DNA from: Sphingomonas taxi
GTDB lineage: Bacteria; Pseudomonadota; Alphaproteobacteria; Sphingomonadales; Sphingomonadaceae
DNA: 44,978 nucleotides
NCBI GenBank assembly: GCA_003243195.1
Contig: QFQI01000020.1
Location: 1-44,978 of the forward strand
Reading direction: 5' to 3'
Shown here piece by piece: positions 25,683-34,207 of the stretch. Under the pieces are notes generated by a model. That model was not told the origin of the DNA. It saw only the letters and a list, made by a program, of their open reading frames with translations, and did not search any database. Within the stretch, counting starts at the first letter, position 1, and the number at the start of each line of letters is the position of its first letter. The position numbers and the translations under genes were made by a program.

Positions 25683-27815
25683 ATGAAGTTCGTAGTTGGT
25701 GCTTTGGTGGCAGTGGCGGTGTGGGAGGGTAGTGCGAGCGCGCAGACTGCACCGGACGGCAGTGATTTGTCGGATACCCGACGCGAGGACATCGTGGTCA
25801 CCGCTGCGAGGACCAACCTGCCCGCGAGCGCATTGCCGCTGACGGTGGATGTGATCGATCGCGAAACCCTGTCGCGCCAAGTCACTGTTTCCGGATCGGT
25901 GGTCGATGCGGTGTCGGCGCTGCTTCCTGCCTTTTCGCCCACGCGCGAGAAGATTACCGGCGTCGGCGAAACGTTGCGCGGACGCTCACCGCTCTACGCC
26001 ATCAACGGTATCCCGCAAACCACCCCGATCCGCGACGGTGCGCGAGATGGCTATACCATCGACCCGTTCTTCATTGACCGGATCGAGGTCATCTACGGCT
26101 CCAATGCGCTTCAGGGAATCGGAGCGACGGGCGGCGTCGTCAATCAGGTCACGGTGCGCGCGCCCAGGGGGGAGGGCTGGAGCGGCCGGACGCTTCTCCA
26201 GGGCAACAGCGGCGACGACTTCTCGGGGGCCTCTCTCGGCGGCAAGGTCGCCGGGCTCGTCAATCTTCGCAGCGGTCGGTTCGACGCTACCGGCGGCGTC
26301 GCGTTCGAACGGCGCGGGGTGTTTCTGGACGGCCGCGGAAGGCGCATCGGCTATGACGGCAACCAGAGCGAGATACAGGACACCGACACGCTCTCCTTCT
26401 TCGGTCGCGTCGGCGTTGACCTGTCAGATACCGCCCGGTTCGAGGTCGTCGCCAACCGCTTCCGGCTGCAAGGCAATAATCATTATGTCCCGGTAGACGG
26501 CAGCCGTGTCCGCGGCATCCCCGCGACCACGCGGCGCGGCGAGACGCCGGGCGAACCCTCAACCGGCGTTGCGCAGATGGTGTCGGCATCGCTGACGGAC
26601 GGCAACCTGGCAGGTGGCGCGTTCACATTGCAGGGTTTCTACAACCGGACCAGCGACACGTTCGCGGGCGGCATCCTTGCCACCTTCCAGGACACGCGGA
26701 TCGCACCGATCGGCACGCTGTTTGACCAGTCGCGCAACGTGTCGCGCAAGCTGGGGGGTAAGGTGAGCTACGAGCGCACCGTTCCGGGTCTTGAGGCACT
26801 GACGCTCACCGCAGGATTTGACGCGCTGTTCGACCGCACCGCCCAGACATTGGTGCAGACGGATCGGACATGGGTGCCGCAAACCGATTTCCGCAGCCTC
26901 GCTCCATTCGGTCAGGCCAACCTCAAGCTGTTCGCCGGCATCGTCCGTCTCGCGGCCGGGGTGCGATACGAGAACGTTCAACTCGACGTACCCGATTACA
27001 CGACACTGGCGACATCCGGCTCGCGCTTCGTCACCGGCGGCAAACCGTCATTCAAGCGGGCATTGTGGAACGGCGGCGGCGTGCTGGAGCCGGTGAAGGG
27101 CATTCGCGCCTATGGCAGCTATGCCGAAGGATACACGATCGCCGACATCGGCCGGGTGCTGCGGGCCATCAGCCAGCCGAACGTGCGGATCGACAGTTTT
27201 CTCGACCTGACGCCCGTTATCTCGAATAACCGCGAGGTGGGCGTCGAGGTGACGCAAGGGCCGCTCGTCGCCAGCGCCACTTATTACTGGTCGTCGAGTG
27301 AGGCGGGCCAGGTGCTCGTGCGTAACGACGACGGCATCTTCAACGTCAATCGTCAGCCGGTTGATATCGAAGGGCTGGAACTGAACCTCGACGTGCGCAT
27401 GCCGCTACCCGGCCTGAAGATCGGAACCGGTTACAGCCACGTGACCGGGCGAACGGACGCCAATGCCGACGGCACGCTCGATGTCGATCTCGACGGTGCC
27501 AACATTTCGCCCGACCGTCTGAACGTGAACCTGGATTACAGCAGCGGCCGCTTCAGCACGCGTGCGCAGGGCCGCTGGTATCTTTCGCGCCGCTTCCAGG
27601 GGCAGCCGATCGCCAACGATTTCGTCGGCTACCGTCTGTTCGACGCCTATGTCGCCTACGAGTTGCCGGTCGGCCGGGTCATGCTGAGCGTCCAAAATTT
27701 GGGCAATACCGACTACGTCACCTACTACAGCGACACACAGGGGCCGACGGACAACGCCCGCTTCTATACCGGGCGCGGCCGTAATTTCACGCTGAGCTGG
27801 CAAGCCGGTTTCTGA
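25683..27815 (+). CDS. TonB-dependent siderophore-type receptor
   Basis: Outer-membrane receptor of 710 residues. ATG 25683 has GGGGGAG upstream and gives a signal peptide ending at SASAQT. The TonB box is EDIVVTAAR. The plug domain contains VIDRETLSRQVTVSG, LRGRSPLYAINGIPQTTPI and VIYGSNALQGIGATGGVVN. A 22-strand barrel ends with GRNFTLSWQAGF, with the terminal aromatic needed for assembly. The next gene is a PepSY membrane protein overlapping by one base. That pairing is typical of ferric-siderophore uptake with reductive iron release at the inner membrane. The particular siderophore is not readable. Confidence 0.92.
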   Translation: MKFVVGALVAVAVWEGSASAQTAPDGSDLSDTRREDIVVTAARTNLPASALPLTVDVIDRETLSRQVTVSGSVVDAVSALLPAFSPTREKITGVGETLRGRSPLYAINGIPQTTPIRDGARDGYTIDPFFIDRIEVIYGSNALQGIGATGGVVNQVTVRAPRGEGWSGRTLLQGNSGDDFSGASLGGKVAGLVNLRSGRFDATGGVAFERRGVFLDGRGRRIGYDGNQSEIQDTDTLSFFGRVGVDLSDTARFEVVANRFRLQGNNHYVPVDGSRVRGIPATTRRGETPGEPSTGVAQMVSASLTDGNLAGGAFTLQGFYNRTSDTFAGGILATFQDTRIAPIGTLFDQSRNVSRKLGGKVSYERTVPGLEALTLTAGFDALFDRTAQTLVQTDRTWVPQTDFRSLAPFGQANLKLFAGIVRLAAGVRYENVQLDVPDYTTLATSGSRFVTGGKPSFKRALWNGGGVLEPVKGIRAYGSYAEGYTIADIGRVLRAISQPNVRIDSFLDLTPVISNNREVGVEVTQGPLVASATYYWSSSEAGQVLVRNDDGIFNVNRQPVDIEGLELNLDVRMPLPGLKIGTGYSHVTGRTDANADGTLDVDLDGANISPDRLNVNLDYSSGRFSTRAQGRWYLSRRFQGQPIANDFVGYRLFDAYVAYELPVGRVMLSVQNLGNTDYVTYYSDTQGPTDNARFYTGRGRNFTLSWQAGF

Positions 27816-28864
27816 TGCGCACGCTGTCGCTGCTCCACCGCTGGATCGGCGCGATCGGCGGCTTGCTGCTGGCGGTGCTGGGGCTCACGGGCACGCTGCT
27901 GGTATGGCGAAACGATCTGACGTTCGTGGACCATGCCGGCGATCCCGTCCATGCCGATCCGGCGACACTGGCCCGGATCGCGGCCGCGCTGGCGGACGGG
28001 CCGAAGCCGGTTGACCGCATCACCTTCGCCGGCGATGGCTTGGGCGTTCATCAGGTCATCTTCACGGACGGCACCGGTGCCTATCTAAGCCAGGCGGGTG
28101 CAACGGTTGCCCGCTGTTCCACATCGTGGCAGCGGCCCGAGCTATGGCTGTTCGACCTTCATCATCGCCTGCTGATCGGCGACACGGGTGAAGCGATTAC
28201 GGGTGTCGCCGGTCTGATCGGCCTGTTTTTCGTGGTTAGCGGCGTCATCCTGTGGTGGCGGATGCGGAAGCGCTTTCGCCTGCGGCTCTGGCCGGCAACG
28301 ATGAAGCCCGGTGCGATCGTCCATCACCACCGCGACATCGGTGTCGTGACCGCGCCGGTGTTGATCGTGACACTGGTGACGGGCGTGCTGATGGTGTTCC
28401 CGGCGTTGGGTGGCCCGTTGCTGGCAGAGCCACGGGCACGCCCTCCGAAAGTTGCCTTGCTTCAAGATCAAACAGCTCGCCGAAACCTGGGACCATTGTT
28501 CGCTGAAGCCGTCCGTATGTTTCCGGGAGCCGACATCAGGCGCCTGCAGTGGCCGCGAAAAGCAGGAGCGCCTCTCGTTCTTCGGCTACGCCAATCCTTC
28601 GAATGGACACCGAATGGGCGGACCTTCGTCTATGCCGATCCCGTCACGCTGGCGGTTATAGGCCATGCCGATCCAGCAACGGGAAGCACTGCGGCATCAA
28701 TTCGTGAGAAGCTCTACCCGGTTCACGCTGCCAAAACCGGCGGTCTGCCGTGGAGGCTCGCCATGAGCGTTTCCGGTATTGCACTGACACTGCTCGGCAG
28801 CCTGGCAATGTACGGCTTCTGGCAGACGAAGTGGAATGTGAGACGGGCCAGACGCAGGGCATGA
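27815..28864 (+). CDS. PepSY-associated membrane protein (siderophore iron reductase type)
   Basis: Inner-membrane protein of 349 residues with four predicted helices. It has an N-terminal HRWIGAIGGLLLAVLGLTGT, a second and third pair around GLIGLFFVVSGVILWW and VLIVTLVTGVLMVFPAL, and a last one near the end. LHHRLLIGDTGEAITG and HHHRDIGVV carry the conserved His residues proposed to bind haem. The ATG overlaps the receptor stop by one base (TGATG). The stop codon TGA at 28862-28864 is formed by the first three bases of an IS3 element. Joining the flanks without the IS predicts three more residues (REA) before a stop. Confidence 0.88.
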   Translation: MRTLSLLHRWIGAIGGLLLAVLGLTGTLLVWRNDLTFVDHAGDPVHADPATLARIAAALADGPKPVDRITFAGDGLGVHQVIFTDGTGAYLSQAGATVARCSTSWQRPELWLFDLHHRLLIGDTGEAITGVAGLIGLFFVVSGVILWWRMRKRFRLRLWPATMKPGAIVHHHRDIGVVTAPVLIVTLVTGVLMVFPALGGPLLAEPRARPPKVALLQDQTARRNLGPLFAEAVRMFPGADIRRLQWPRKAGAPLVLRLRQSFEWTPNGRTFVYADPVTLAVIGHADPATGSTAASIREKLYPVHAAKTGGLPWRLAMSVSGIALTLLGSLAMYGFWQTKWNVRRARRRA

Positions 28865-29261
28865 CGTGACCCCCGTCTTTCATCCAGCGGCAACCAGAGA
28901 CCGACCGGTGTTGTCGCGCATGAGCGCGGGTGAAGCAACGGGCGGGGTTAACCGGTGAAGCAACGGGCGGGGTTAACCCCGCCCGTTGCTGTTCGAGCCT
29001 AGCGGCGAATGCCGCCGGGGTAGCGTAGCCCAGCGACGAGTGGGGCCGCTCGGTGTTGTAGTCGTCGACCCAGCGCGCCAGGATCGAGCGGGCCTGGCGA
29101 ACCGTGAAGAACAGCGTCTCGTTCAGCAGCTCGTCGCGCATGCGACCGTTGAAGCTCTCGACGAACCCGTTCTGCGTCGGCTTGCCCGGCGCGATGTAGT
29201 GCCACTCGACGCCGACATCACCAGACCAGGCGAGCACCGCGTTCGAGGTGAGTTCGGTGCC
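28656..29261 (-). pseudogene. IS3 OrfB, C-terminal fragment
   Basis: Reads TELTSNAVLAW, VEWHYIAPGKPTQNGFVESF, LNETLFFTVRQARSILARWV and DDYNTERPHSSLGYATPAAF, the second half of the DDE integrase core including the catalytic Glu region. The frame runs through a duplicated Pro-rich stretch and its own terminal repeat into flanking DNA, stopping at 28656. Joined to 30865-31404 it restores MDNGTELTS at the break, so the insertion split the catalytic DNG motif. Confidence 0.85.
28929..28990. repeat. 25-bp tandem duplication and 32-bp perfect palindrome
   Basis: A 25-base unit starting GGTGAAGCAACGGGCGGGG occurs twice without spacing, at 28929-28953 and 28954-28978. The second copy continues into a perfect 32-bp palindrome at 28959-28990: arms AGCAACGGGCGGGG and its complement, around TTAA. 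It lies in the 3' part of the IS3 OrfB gene and would form a very stable hairpin in transcripts of either strand. It could stop read-through into or out of the element. Confidence 0.85.
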
Positions 29262-29379
29262 ATAGCACATTGGGAAGCGGCCTCTCGAAGGGCCGCGTCG
29301 CCTTGATGGAGACAAGGGCGCGTAGCGCCCGCCGGCTTCATTGAAGTTGTCGACTCAACACTTTGGAGACGGACCGACC

Positions 29380-30651
29380 ATGACCAAGCGCACATTTACT
29401 CCCGCCGACGCCGTGCTGGTAGCCATCGATATGTCCAAGCATCGCCAGGAGGTGTTGATCGAGCGCCCCGAAGGCGGGCGCCGACGGCGGATGACGGTGA
29501 TGGCGACCAAGGCAGACTATGATCGCCTCGCAACCGATCTTGGCGATATCGGGCGCCCGATCATCGTCGGCTTCGAGGCTACCGGCAACTACCACCGCAC
29601 CCTGGCGCACCGTCTGCTCGCTGCGGGCTTCGAGTTGCGCCTGATTTCTTCCGTCGCACTGGCCCGGACCCGAGAGGCGCTGCACAATGGTTGGGACAAG
29701 AACGATAGCAAGGATGCGCAGGTGATCCTGCACATGCTCCGGATCGGCGCGACCCAGCGCTACGTCGATCCGCTTGCCGCCGGCATCAATGATCTGCAGG
29801 AGATGTCGAAGACGCACGAGGCGATCTCCAAGGCCAAGACCCAGACCTGGCATCGCCTCCTGACGCACTATCTGCCGCTCTATTTTCCGGAGATCGAACG
29901 CTTCGCCGGCAATAGCCGCTCCGACTGGTTCCTCGCCTTGCTTGAGCGGTTCCCCACCCCGGCCAGCATGACCGCGCTTGGCCAGGAGGCATTCACTCGC
30001 GAGGCTTGGGACTTGGTTGGTCGCAAGGTGTCCAAGGCTCGACTGCTCAACGATATCTATGCGGCCGCTAGCGCCTCCATAGCGCTCCCGGTCGAGGAGG
30101 ATTCCATATCGATCGCCATGTTCCGCATGGTCATCGCGCAGGCGCGCAGCTTGATCCGGCAACGCGACGAGATTGAACGGACCGCGCATGCTATGCTGGC
30201 CGAGAACCGCGACTACCAGCTGCTGCGCATGATCCCAGGGATCGGACCTATCAACGCGCTGACTATCCTCGCCGAAGCCGGCGATCTGCGCCGGTTCGGC
30301 CATCACCGCCAGTTCCTCAAGTTCTGCGGGCTTGATCTCGCCACTTGCCAGTCGGGCACTTTCCGCGGCCGGACCAAGCTCTCGAAGTACGGCAACGCCA
30401 GGCTGCGCCGGACCTTCTGGATGGCCACCCAGGTTGCCATCCGACAGCGCGACAACAGCTTCCGTGACAAGCTGGGGCGCTATGTAGCCGGACACAGCAA
30501 CGATCCTGATCGCCGCCGCAAGGCGATGACCGCACTCACCGCCAAGATGGCGCGCGTCGCGCATGCCGTCATCAAGACGGGAACCGAGTACCGTCCGTTC
30601 GTCGAACGGGCGGACACCAGATGGAAGGACCCCTCTCCTGCGACCCTGTAG
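29380..30651 (+). CDS. IS110-family DEDD transposase
   Basis: Recombinase of 423 residues, intact. ATG 29380 is preceded by GGAG at 29364-29367. The RuvC-like catalytic acids are Asp17 (VAIDMSK), Glu66 (FEATG), and Asp109 and Asp112 (NDSKDAQ). The C-terminal Tnp_20 domain shows LLRMIPGIGPINALTILAEA, LKFCGLDLATCQSGTFRGR and KYGNARLRR with the reactive Ser region. The length is normal. Related enzymes work with an element-encoded bridge RNA that selects the target. The copy appears functional, so the insertion may be recent. Confidence 0.93.
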   Translation: MTKRTFTPADAVLVAIDMSKHRQEVLIERPEGGRRRRMTVMATKADYDRLATDLGDIGRPIIVGFEATGNYHRTLAHRLLAAGFELRLISSVALARTREALHNGWDKNDSKDAQVILHMLRIGATQRYVDPLAAGINDLQEMSKTHEAISKAKTQTWHRLLTHYLPLYFPEIERFAGNSRSDWFLALLERFPTPASMTALGQEAFTREAWDLVGRKVSKARLLNDIYAAASASIALPVEEDSISIAMFRMVIAQARSLIRQRDEIERTAHAMLAENRDYQLLRMIPGIGPINALTILAEAGDLRRFGHHRQFLKFCGLDLATCQSGTFRGRTKLSKYGNARLRRTFWMATQVAIRQRDNSFRDKLGRYVAGHSNDPDRRRKAMTALTAKMARVAHAVIKTGTEYRPFVERADTRWKDPSPATL

Positions 30652-30864
30652 ATAATGTTCGGGCCTTCCATCCGGCACCCGCATCTCATTTTAAGGACGG
30701 TGAGGACCACGACCGAAGCGGCCGCTGGATCCTGTGTTTGCTATGGCCGAGAGCGCTTTCCTTGACGATGGAAGCCATCTGGATCAGAATAACATCAGCG
30801 CTGATCGTGATTGGCGCAATGAGACCTGCTGGCCGTTTGCCGCCGCTGCTTCCCGACCTAGGAC
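30652..30864 (+). ncRNA. Candidate bridge RNA region of the IS110-family element
   Basis: The noncoding tail between the transposase stop and the right end is 213 bases, longer than the 118-base left leader. In IS1111-type elements the bridge RNA is expected at this end. A 13-base run at 30667-30679 consists of TCCATCC, identical to target bases 30869-30875, and GGCACC, complementary to target bases 29256-29261. This adjacency could be a target-binding loop or chance. The family role is known; this RNA is inferred. Confidence 0.4.
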
Positions 30865-31404
30865 GTTGTCCATCCTCGGCCTGCCACGCTCGGCGATCAG
30901 ATCGGTCAACTCGCGCACGACCCGCCGGCCCGAGATCGGCGTGTCCACCACCGCCCGGAGGCATTCGCGCGTCACGTCGTCGACGATGTTGAGCACGCGG
31001 AACCGCCGCCCGGTGACGAGCTGGTCATGCACGAAGTCGAGGCTCCAGCGCTGGTTGGGGAGCGCCAGCACAGGCGCGGGCGCCCGCGCGCCAACAGCGC
31101 GCCTTCGTCCCTTCCGGCGCCTGACCGTCAAACCCTCCTCACGGTAGAGCCGCTGCGTCTTCTTGCGGTTGATCGTAATGCCGTCCCGGCGCAGCAGGAT
31201 GTGCAGCCGTCGATAGCCGAACCGCCGGCGCTGCTGCGCCAGCTCGCACAGCCGCGACCGCAGGTCGCCATCATCCGCCCGACATGACCGATACCGCATG
31301 CTCGTGCGATCTGCCCCGACGACCATGCACGCCCGCCGCTCGCTCATCCCCAACATTGCCTGGAGGTGAGCGACCGCTTGTCGCTTCGCGACGGGCGTCA
31401 CCAC
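30865..31404 (-). pseudogene. IS3 OrfB, N-terminal fragment
   Basis: Reads VTPVAKRQAVAHLQAMLGMS, YRSCRADDGDLRSRLCELA, FGYRRLHILLRRDGITINRK and QRWSLDFVHDQLVTGRRFRV. This gives the HTH_21 region and the first catalytic Asp (LDFVHD) of the DDE domain. It ends at RGRPRMDN where the IS110-family element enters. Translation would begin by frameshift from OrfA. Confidence 0.87.
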
Positions 31405-31664
31405 TTTTTTGATAGCAGGTCTTTCAACCCCGCGTTGTCCAGCATCGTGTCCGCCAGCAGCCGCTTGAGCCGGGCGTTCTCCTCCTCGAGCGACCGCAGC
31501 CGCTTCGCGTCAGATACTTCCAGGCCGCCGAACTTCGCCTTCCACGCATAGTAGGTCGCGCTCGACATGCCGTGCTTGCGGCAAAGCTCCGTCACCACCG
31601 CACCTGCCTCGGCCTCCTTCAGAATGCCGATGATCTGCTCTTCCGAAAACTGCTTCCGCTTCAT
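31398..31664 (-). CDS. IS3-family OrfA
   Basis: An 88-residue DNA-binding protein, complete. It starts KRKQFSEEQIIGILKEAEAG, with the helix-turn-helix CRKHGMSSATYYAWKAKFGG and a leucine-zipper-like LRSLEEENARLKRLLADTML. The end LLSKKW overlaps OrfB. ATG 31664 lies about 60 bases inside the right terminal repeat, which carries the promoter. Confidence 0.92.
   Translation of the reverse strand: MKRKQFSEEQIIGILKEAEAGAVVTELCRKHGMSSATYYAWKAKFGGLEVSDAKRLRSLEEENARLKRLLADTMLDNAGLKDLLSKKW
31404..31410 (-). other. Programmed -1 frameshift heptamer A-AAA-AAG
   Basis: On the minus strand the OrfA tail reads TCA AAA AAG TGG TGA. The heptamer AAAAAAG just before the OrfA stop is the classic slippery sequence by which IS3 elements make the OrfAB fusion transposase. 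The downstream OrfB frame is -1 relative to OrfA, as required. Confidence 0.8.
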
Positions 31665-31730
31665 TCCGTCCGTCCCTTCGAGGGGCCGGTCTCTAGGTCC
31701 AAGTGGATGAAGAAACGGGGGTCACGTCAA

Positions 31731-31975
31731 GCACGCGAAGCCTGATGCTGGTGTCGGAACCGAGCGCGCCTGTTGAAAAATGTCGAGCATGCCCGGTTGC
31801 TCCTTCGTCTCATCCCGGCGGCGCACGCCCTACCGGATATGCTTCGCACTGCCGCTTTTCGCAGCGGCATAATCAAACAGCGGCAGTCCACCCATCCAGA
31901 ACTGGTAGCCTGTGCAGGCAAATCGAGCCACCGCCTGTGTCCAGATCAGGACGGGTGCAATCGGTGATGTCGGAC
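31731..31975. other. Intergenic stretch with possible gene fragment
   Basis: No complete gene is seen between the IS3 end and the NADH dehydrogenase gene. On the minus strand, immediately after that gene, a frame without a start codon reads SPIAPVLIWTQAVARFACTG and YQFWMGGLPLF, stopping at 31830. The composition looks like real protein, but I do not recognise it. It may be a decayed downstream neighbour truncated before the IS arrived. Confidence 0.4.
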
Positions 31976-33265
31976 CTATGTCTCTGAGATAACGGCCGCC
32001 GGGCGAAGATCGCCAACCAGAATATCGGACATCCACAGCCGCAGCATCGGACGCAAGCCGTGGAGCCGGGTCTGGTGGCGTCGGTAGAGCAGGGCATGGC
32101 CGAAGCGGGCCAACCGCCCCCGCACCACGCCGGACAAAAAGCCGAACTTCCCGAGCTCGGCATAGCCGTCGTACGTGCCCAGCCGCACCAGCGCGCCGAA
32201 CTCGCGAAAGCGGAAGGGGGCGATGCTTCTCCCGGCCACATGCCGCGGCAGTGCGCTCGCGAGATGGACGGCCTGCTGATAGGCTACCTGCGCCGTCGGC
32301 GGTAGCGGGCGATCGTTTCCGGGTGACGTCAGCGACGCGCAGTCGCCGATCGCGTAGATATGCGGGTCTTCCACGGCACGACACGCGCAATCGACGAGGA
32401 TGCGGTCGGACCGATCGCGGGGCAGGTCCACGGCGAGCGGCGCCGCCTGCACCCCCGCGGCCCAGACCGTCAGGTCGGCAGCGACGTCGGCACCGGCGAC
32501 GTGGAGCCCGCCGGGGGTGGCCGCTGTCACGTCGATGTCGGTGCGCACGCGCACACCGAGGCGCTCCAACCGCTCGCGCACGGCCGTCGATATCGTTTCG
32601 GGAAAGGCGGGGAGGAGGCGCGACCCGCGATCGACCAGTGTCACGTCGATGGTCGAGCGCGAACCATCGAGGCCGTAGCTGTCCGCGATATCGGCCATCT
32701 GCACCAGCTCGGCCGCCAGTTGCACGCCCGTCGCGCCGCCGCCCACGATCGCCACCGCCAGCCGGCGTCCGGCATGCGCCGCCTCGACCAGGCGCGGGAG
32801 CAGGTCGGCCTGGAACGCCTGCGCCTCCTCCAGCGTGTCGATGTGCCGGGCGTGATCCTCCACGCCATCGACCCCGAAGGGCGCGGCGACGCTGCCAATG
32901 GCCAGCACCAGGGTGTCGTAGCCGATATCGCGCTCGGGCAGCAGCTCACGGCCATGAAGCGCGAAGCTGTCGACGTGGACGCGGCGCGTCGCGCGGTCGA
33001 CCGCGCGGGCGCGGCCGGCGATATAGGTGAAGCCGTGCCGCTGCGCCTGCGCCGCATAGGGGAGCGCGACATCCGCGCTGGCGCGGGTGCCCGCGGCGAT
33101 GCTGTGCAGCATCGGTTTCCAGACGTGCGCGGTCGCCAGATCGATCACCGTCACCGACAGCGCCGGGTGACGGCCGAGCGATACCGCCAGGTCGAGCCCG
33201 GCGACACCGCCCCCCACGATCACGATCCGGTGGCGCGCGCCGTCGTCGGCATCGGTTTCGAACAT
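31976..33265 (-). CDS. ndh: Type II NADH dehydrogenase (NAD(P)/FAD-dependent oxidoreductase)
   Basis: A 429-residue membrane-associated flavoprotein that passes electrons from NADH to quinone without pumping protons. IVIVGGGVAGLDLAVSLGRH is the FAD Rossmann motif. A mid-chain VAIVGGGATGVQLAAELVQM is the NADH-binding motif, and IYAIGDCASL is the FAD-binding GD motif. The basic, partly amphipathic C-terminus (LYRRHQTRLHG) fits membrane docking. It is divergent from the oxidase-assembly gene ctaG, so an uncoupled NADH-to-oxygen branch is plausible. Confidence 0.9.
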   Translation of the reverse strand: MFETDADDGARHRIVIVGGGVAGLDLAVSLGRHPALSVTVIDLATAHVWKPMLHSIAAGTRASADVALPYAAQAQRHGFTYIAGRARAVDRATRRVHVDSFALHGRELLPERDIGYDTLVLAIGSVAAPFGVDGVEDHARHIDTLEEAQAFQADLLPRLVEAAHAGRRLAVAIVGGGATGVQLAAELVQMADIADSYGLDGSRSTIDVTLVDRGSRLLPAFPETISTAVRERLERLGVRVRTDIDVTAATPGGLHVAGADVAADLTVWAAGVQAAPLAVDLPRDRSDRILVDCACRAVEDPHIYAIGDCASLTSPGNDRPLPPTAQVAYQQAVHLASALPRHVAGRSIAPFRFREFGALVRLGTYDGYAELGKFGFLSGVVRGRLARFGHALLYRRHQTRLHGLRPMLRLWMSDILVGDLRPAAVISET

Positions 33266-33481
33266 CCTCGTCGTTCCTCGTCACTTCTCGGTCGCTGGCC
33301 CGCGCGGTCGGCCGTCGCCTGGGGATCGGTGGTCGTAGCGCCGTCGCCCGCGCCTCGCATCGCGGCCTTGTTGCCGTGCCAACCGGCGATGCCGCCATTG
33401 GTGTCGCCAGCAACATTTCATTTCGAAACGGTAATGGACCCAAGGAATCGCGCGGGAGTTTCCTGTGGAAAAGGGGACGCG

Positions 33482-34207
33482 ATGATCGATTGGTTCGGGA
33501 TCGAGGTATTCGGCAGTTACTGCGGGACCGCGCCCGCCGCCGCGACATGGATGTGGCAGTGGAATGTCGACCCGTTTGTCGTTGTTTCATTGGTATTTGG
33601 TGCCATGGCGATGGTCCGGCTGCCGCCGAGGCGGCGCACCGCCGGGTCGATCGCGATCGGCGCGCTTGCGGTCGCCTTCCTCTCGCCGCTGTGCGCATTG
33701 TCGGTCGCGCTGTTCTCGGCGCGGACGCTGCATCATCTGCTGCTGATCGGCGTTGCCGCCCCGTTGTTCGCGGTCGCCTTGCCGGTGCGCGCGCGGCTGG
33801 CCCCCAACGTCGCGTTCGCTCTGGCGACCGGCGTACTCTGGGCCTGGCACCTTCCCGCCGCCTATGACGCCGCGCTGGCGAACAAGGCGATCTACTGGGC
33901 CATGCAGTTCAGCCTGCTCGCCAGCGCATGGGGCTATTGGTCTGCGGTCCGCGGCGCGGAGGCGCCGCTGGCGTTGGCGCTGGTCGGCGCGGGGGCGGCG
34001 CAGATGGGGATGCTGGGGGCGATCCTCACGTTCGTCGCCCGCCCGCTCTACGCCACGCATCTTGCCTCGCCCGTGTCGTTCGGCATCGGGCCGCTCGCCG
34101 ACCAGCAGCTTGCGGGGCTGGCGATGTGGGTGCTCGGGATCCTGCCCTATGCCGTGGCCGGCGCGCTGGTCGCGGTCGCATCGTGGCGGCGGATGGCGGT
34201 CGCATGA
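33482..34207 (+). CDS. ctaG: CtaG-type cytochrome oxidase assembly protein (caa3_CtaG)
   Basis: Inner-membrane protein of 241 residues with about seven helices. ATG 33482 follows AAGGGGA. Features typical of the caa3_CtaG family are SPLCALSVALFSARTLHHLLL with its His pair, VLWAWHLPAAYDAAL, and HLASPVSFGIGPLADQQLAG near the end. The family is tied to CuA/CuB maturation of caa3-like oxidases, which fits the downstream subunit genes. It overlaps the CopD-like gene by ATGA. The 216-base gap shared with the divergent ndh gene should hold both promoters. Confidence 0.9.
   Translation: MIDWFGIEVFGSYCGTAPAAATWMWQWNVDPFVVVSLVFGAMAMVRLPPRRRTAGSIAIGALAVAFLSPLCALSVALFSARTLHHLLLIGVAAPLFAVALPVRARLAPNVAFALATGVLWAWHLPAAYDAALANKAIYWAMQFSLLASAWGYWSAVRGAEAPLALALVGAGAAQMGMLGAILTFVARPLYATHLASPVSFGIGPLADQQLAGLAMWVLGILPYAVAGALVAVASWRRMAVA

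Larger units (their letters stand above)
29262..30864 (+). mobile_element. IS110-family element (IS1111 type)
   Basis: The boundaries come from rejoining the interrupted IS3 gene: 29261 next to 30865 restores MDNGTELTS, with a one-base ambiguity. The element is 1603 bp, with no obvious target duplication. Subterminal inverted repeats, TTGGGAAGCGG at 29270-29280 and CCGCTGCTTCCCGA at 30842-30855, lie several bases inside each end, as in the IS1111 subgroup. Its single gene encodes a DEDD recombinase on the plus strand, with 118 noncoding bases before and 213 after. Confidence 0.82.
28862..31729 (-). mobile_element. IS3-family insertion sequence, interrupted by an IS110-family element
   Basis: The two ends share an imperfect inverted repeat of about 48 bp, starting TGACGTGACCCCCGT on the left and the same 15 bases read inward on the right. 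OrfA and OrfB are on the minus strand. Removing the inner element (29262-30864) leaves about 1265 bp, normal for the family. A 3-base GCA occurs at 28859-28861 and at 31731-31733, one base off the right terminus, so it may be the target duplication. The transposase is broken, so this copy cannot move itself. Confidence 0.88.
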
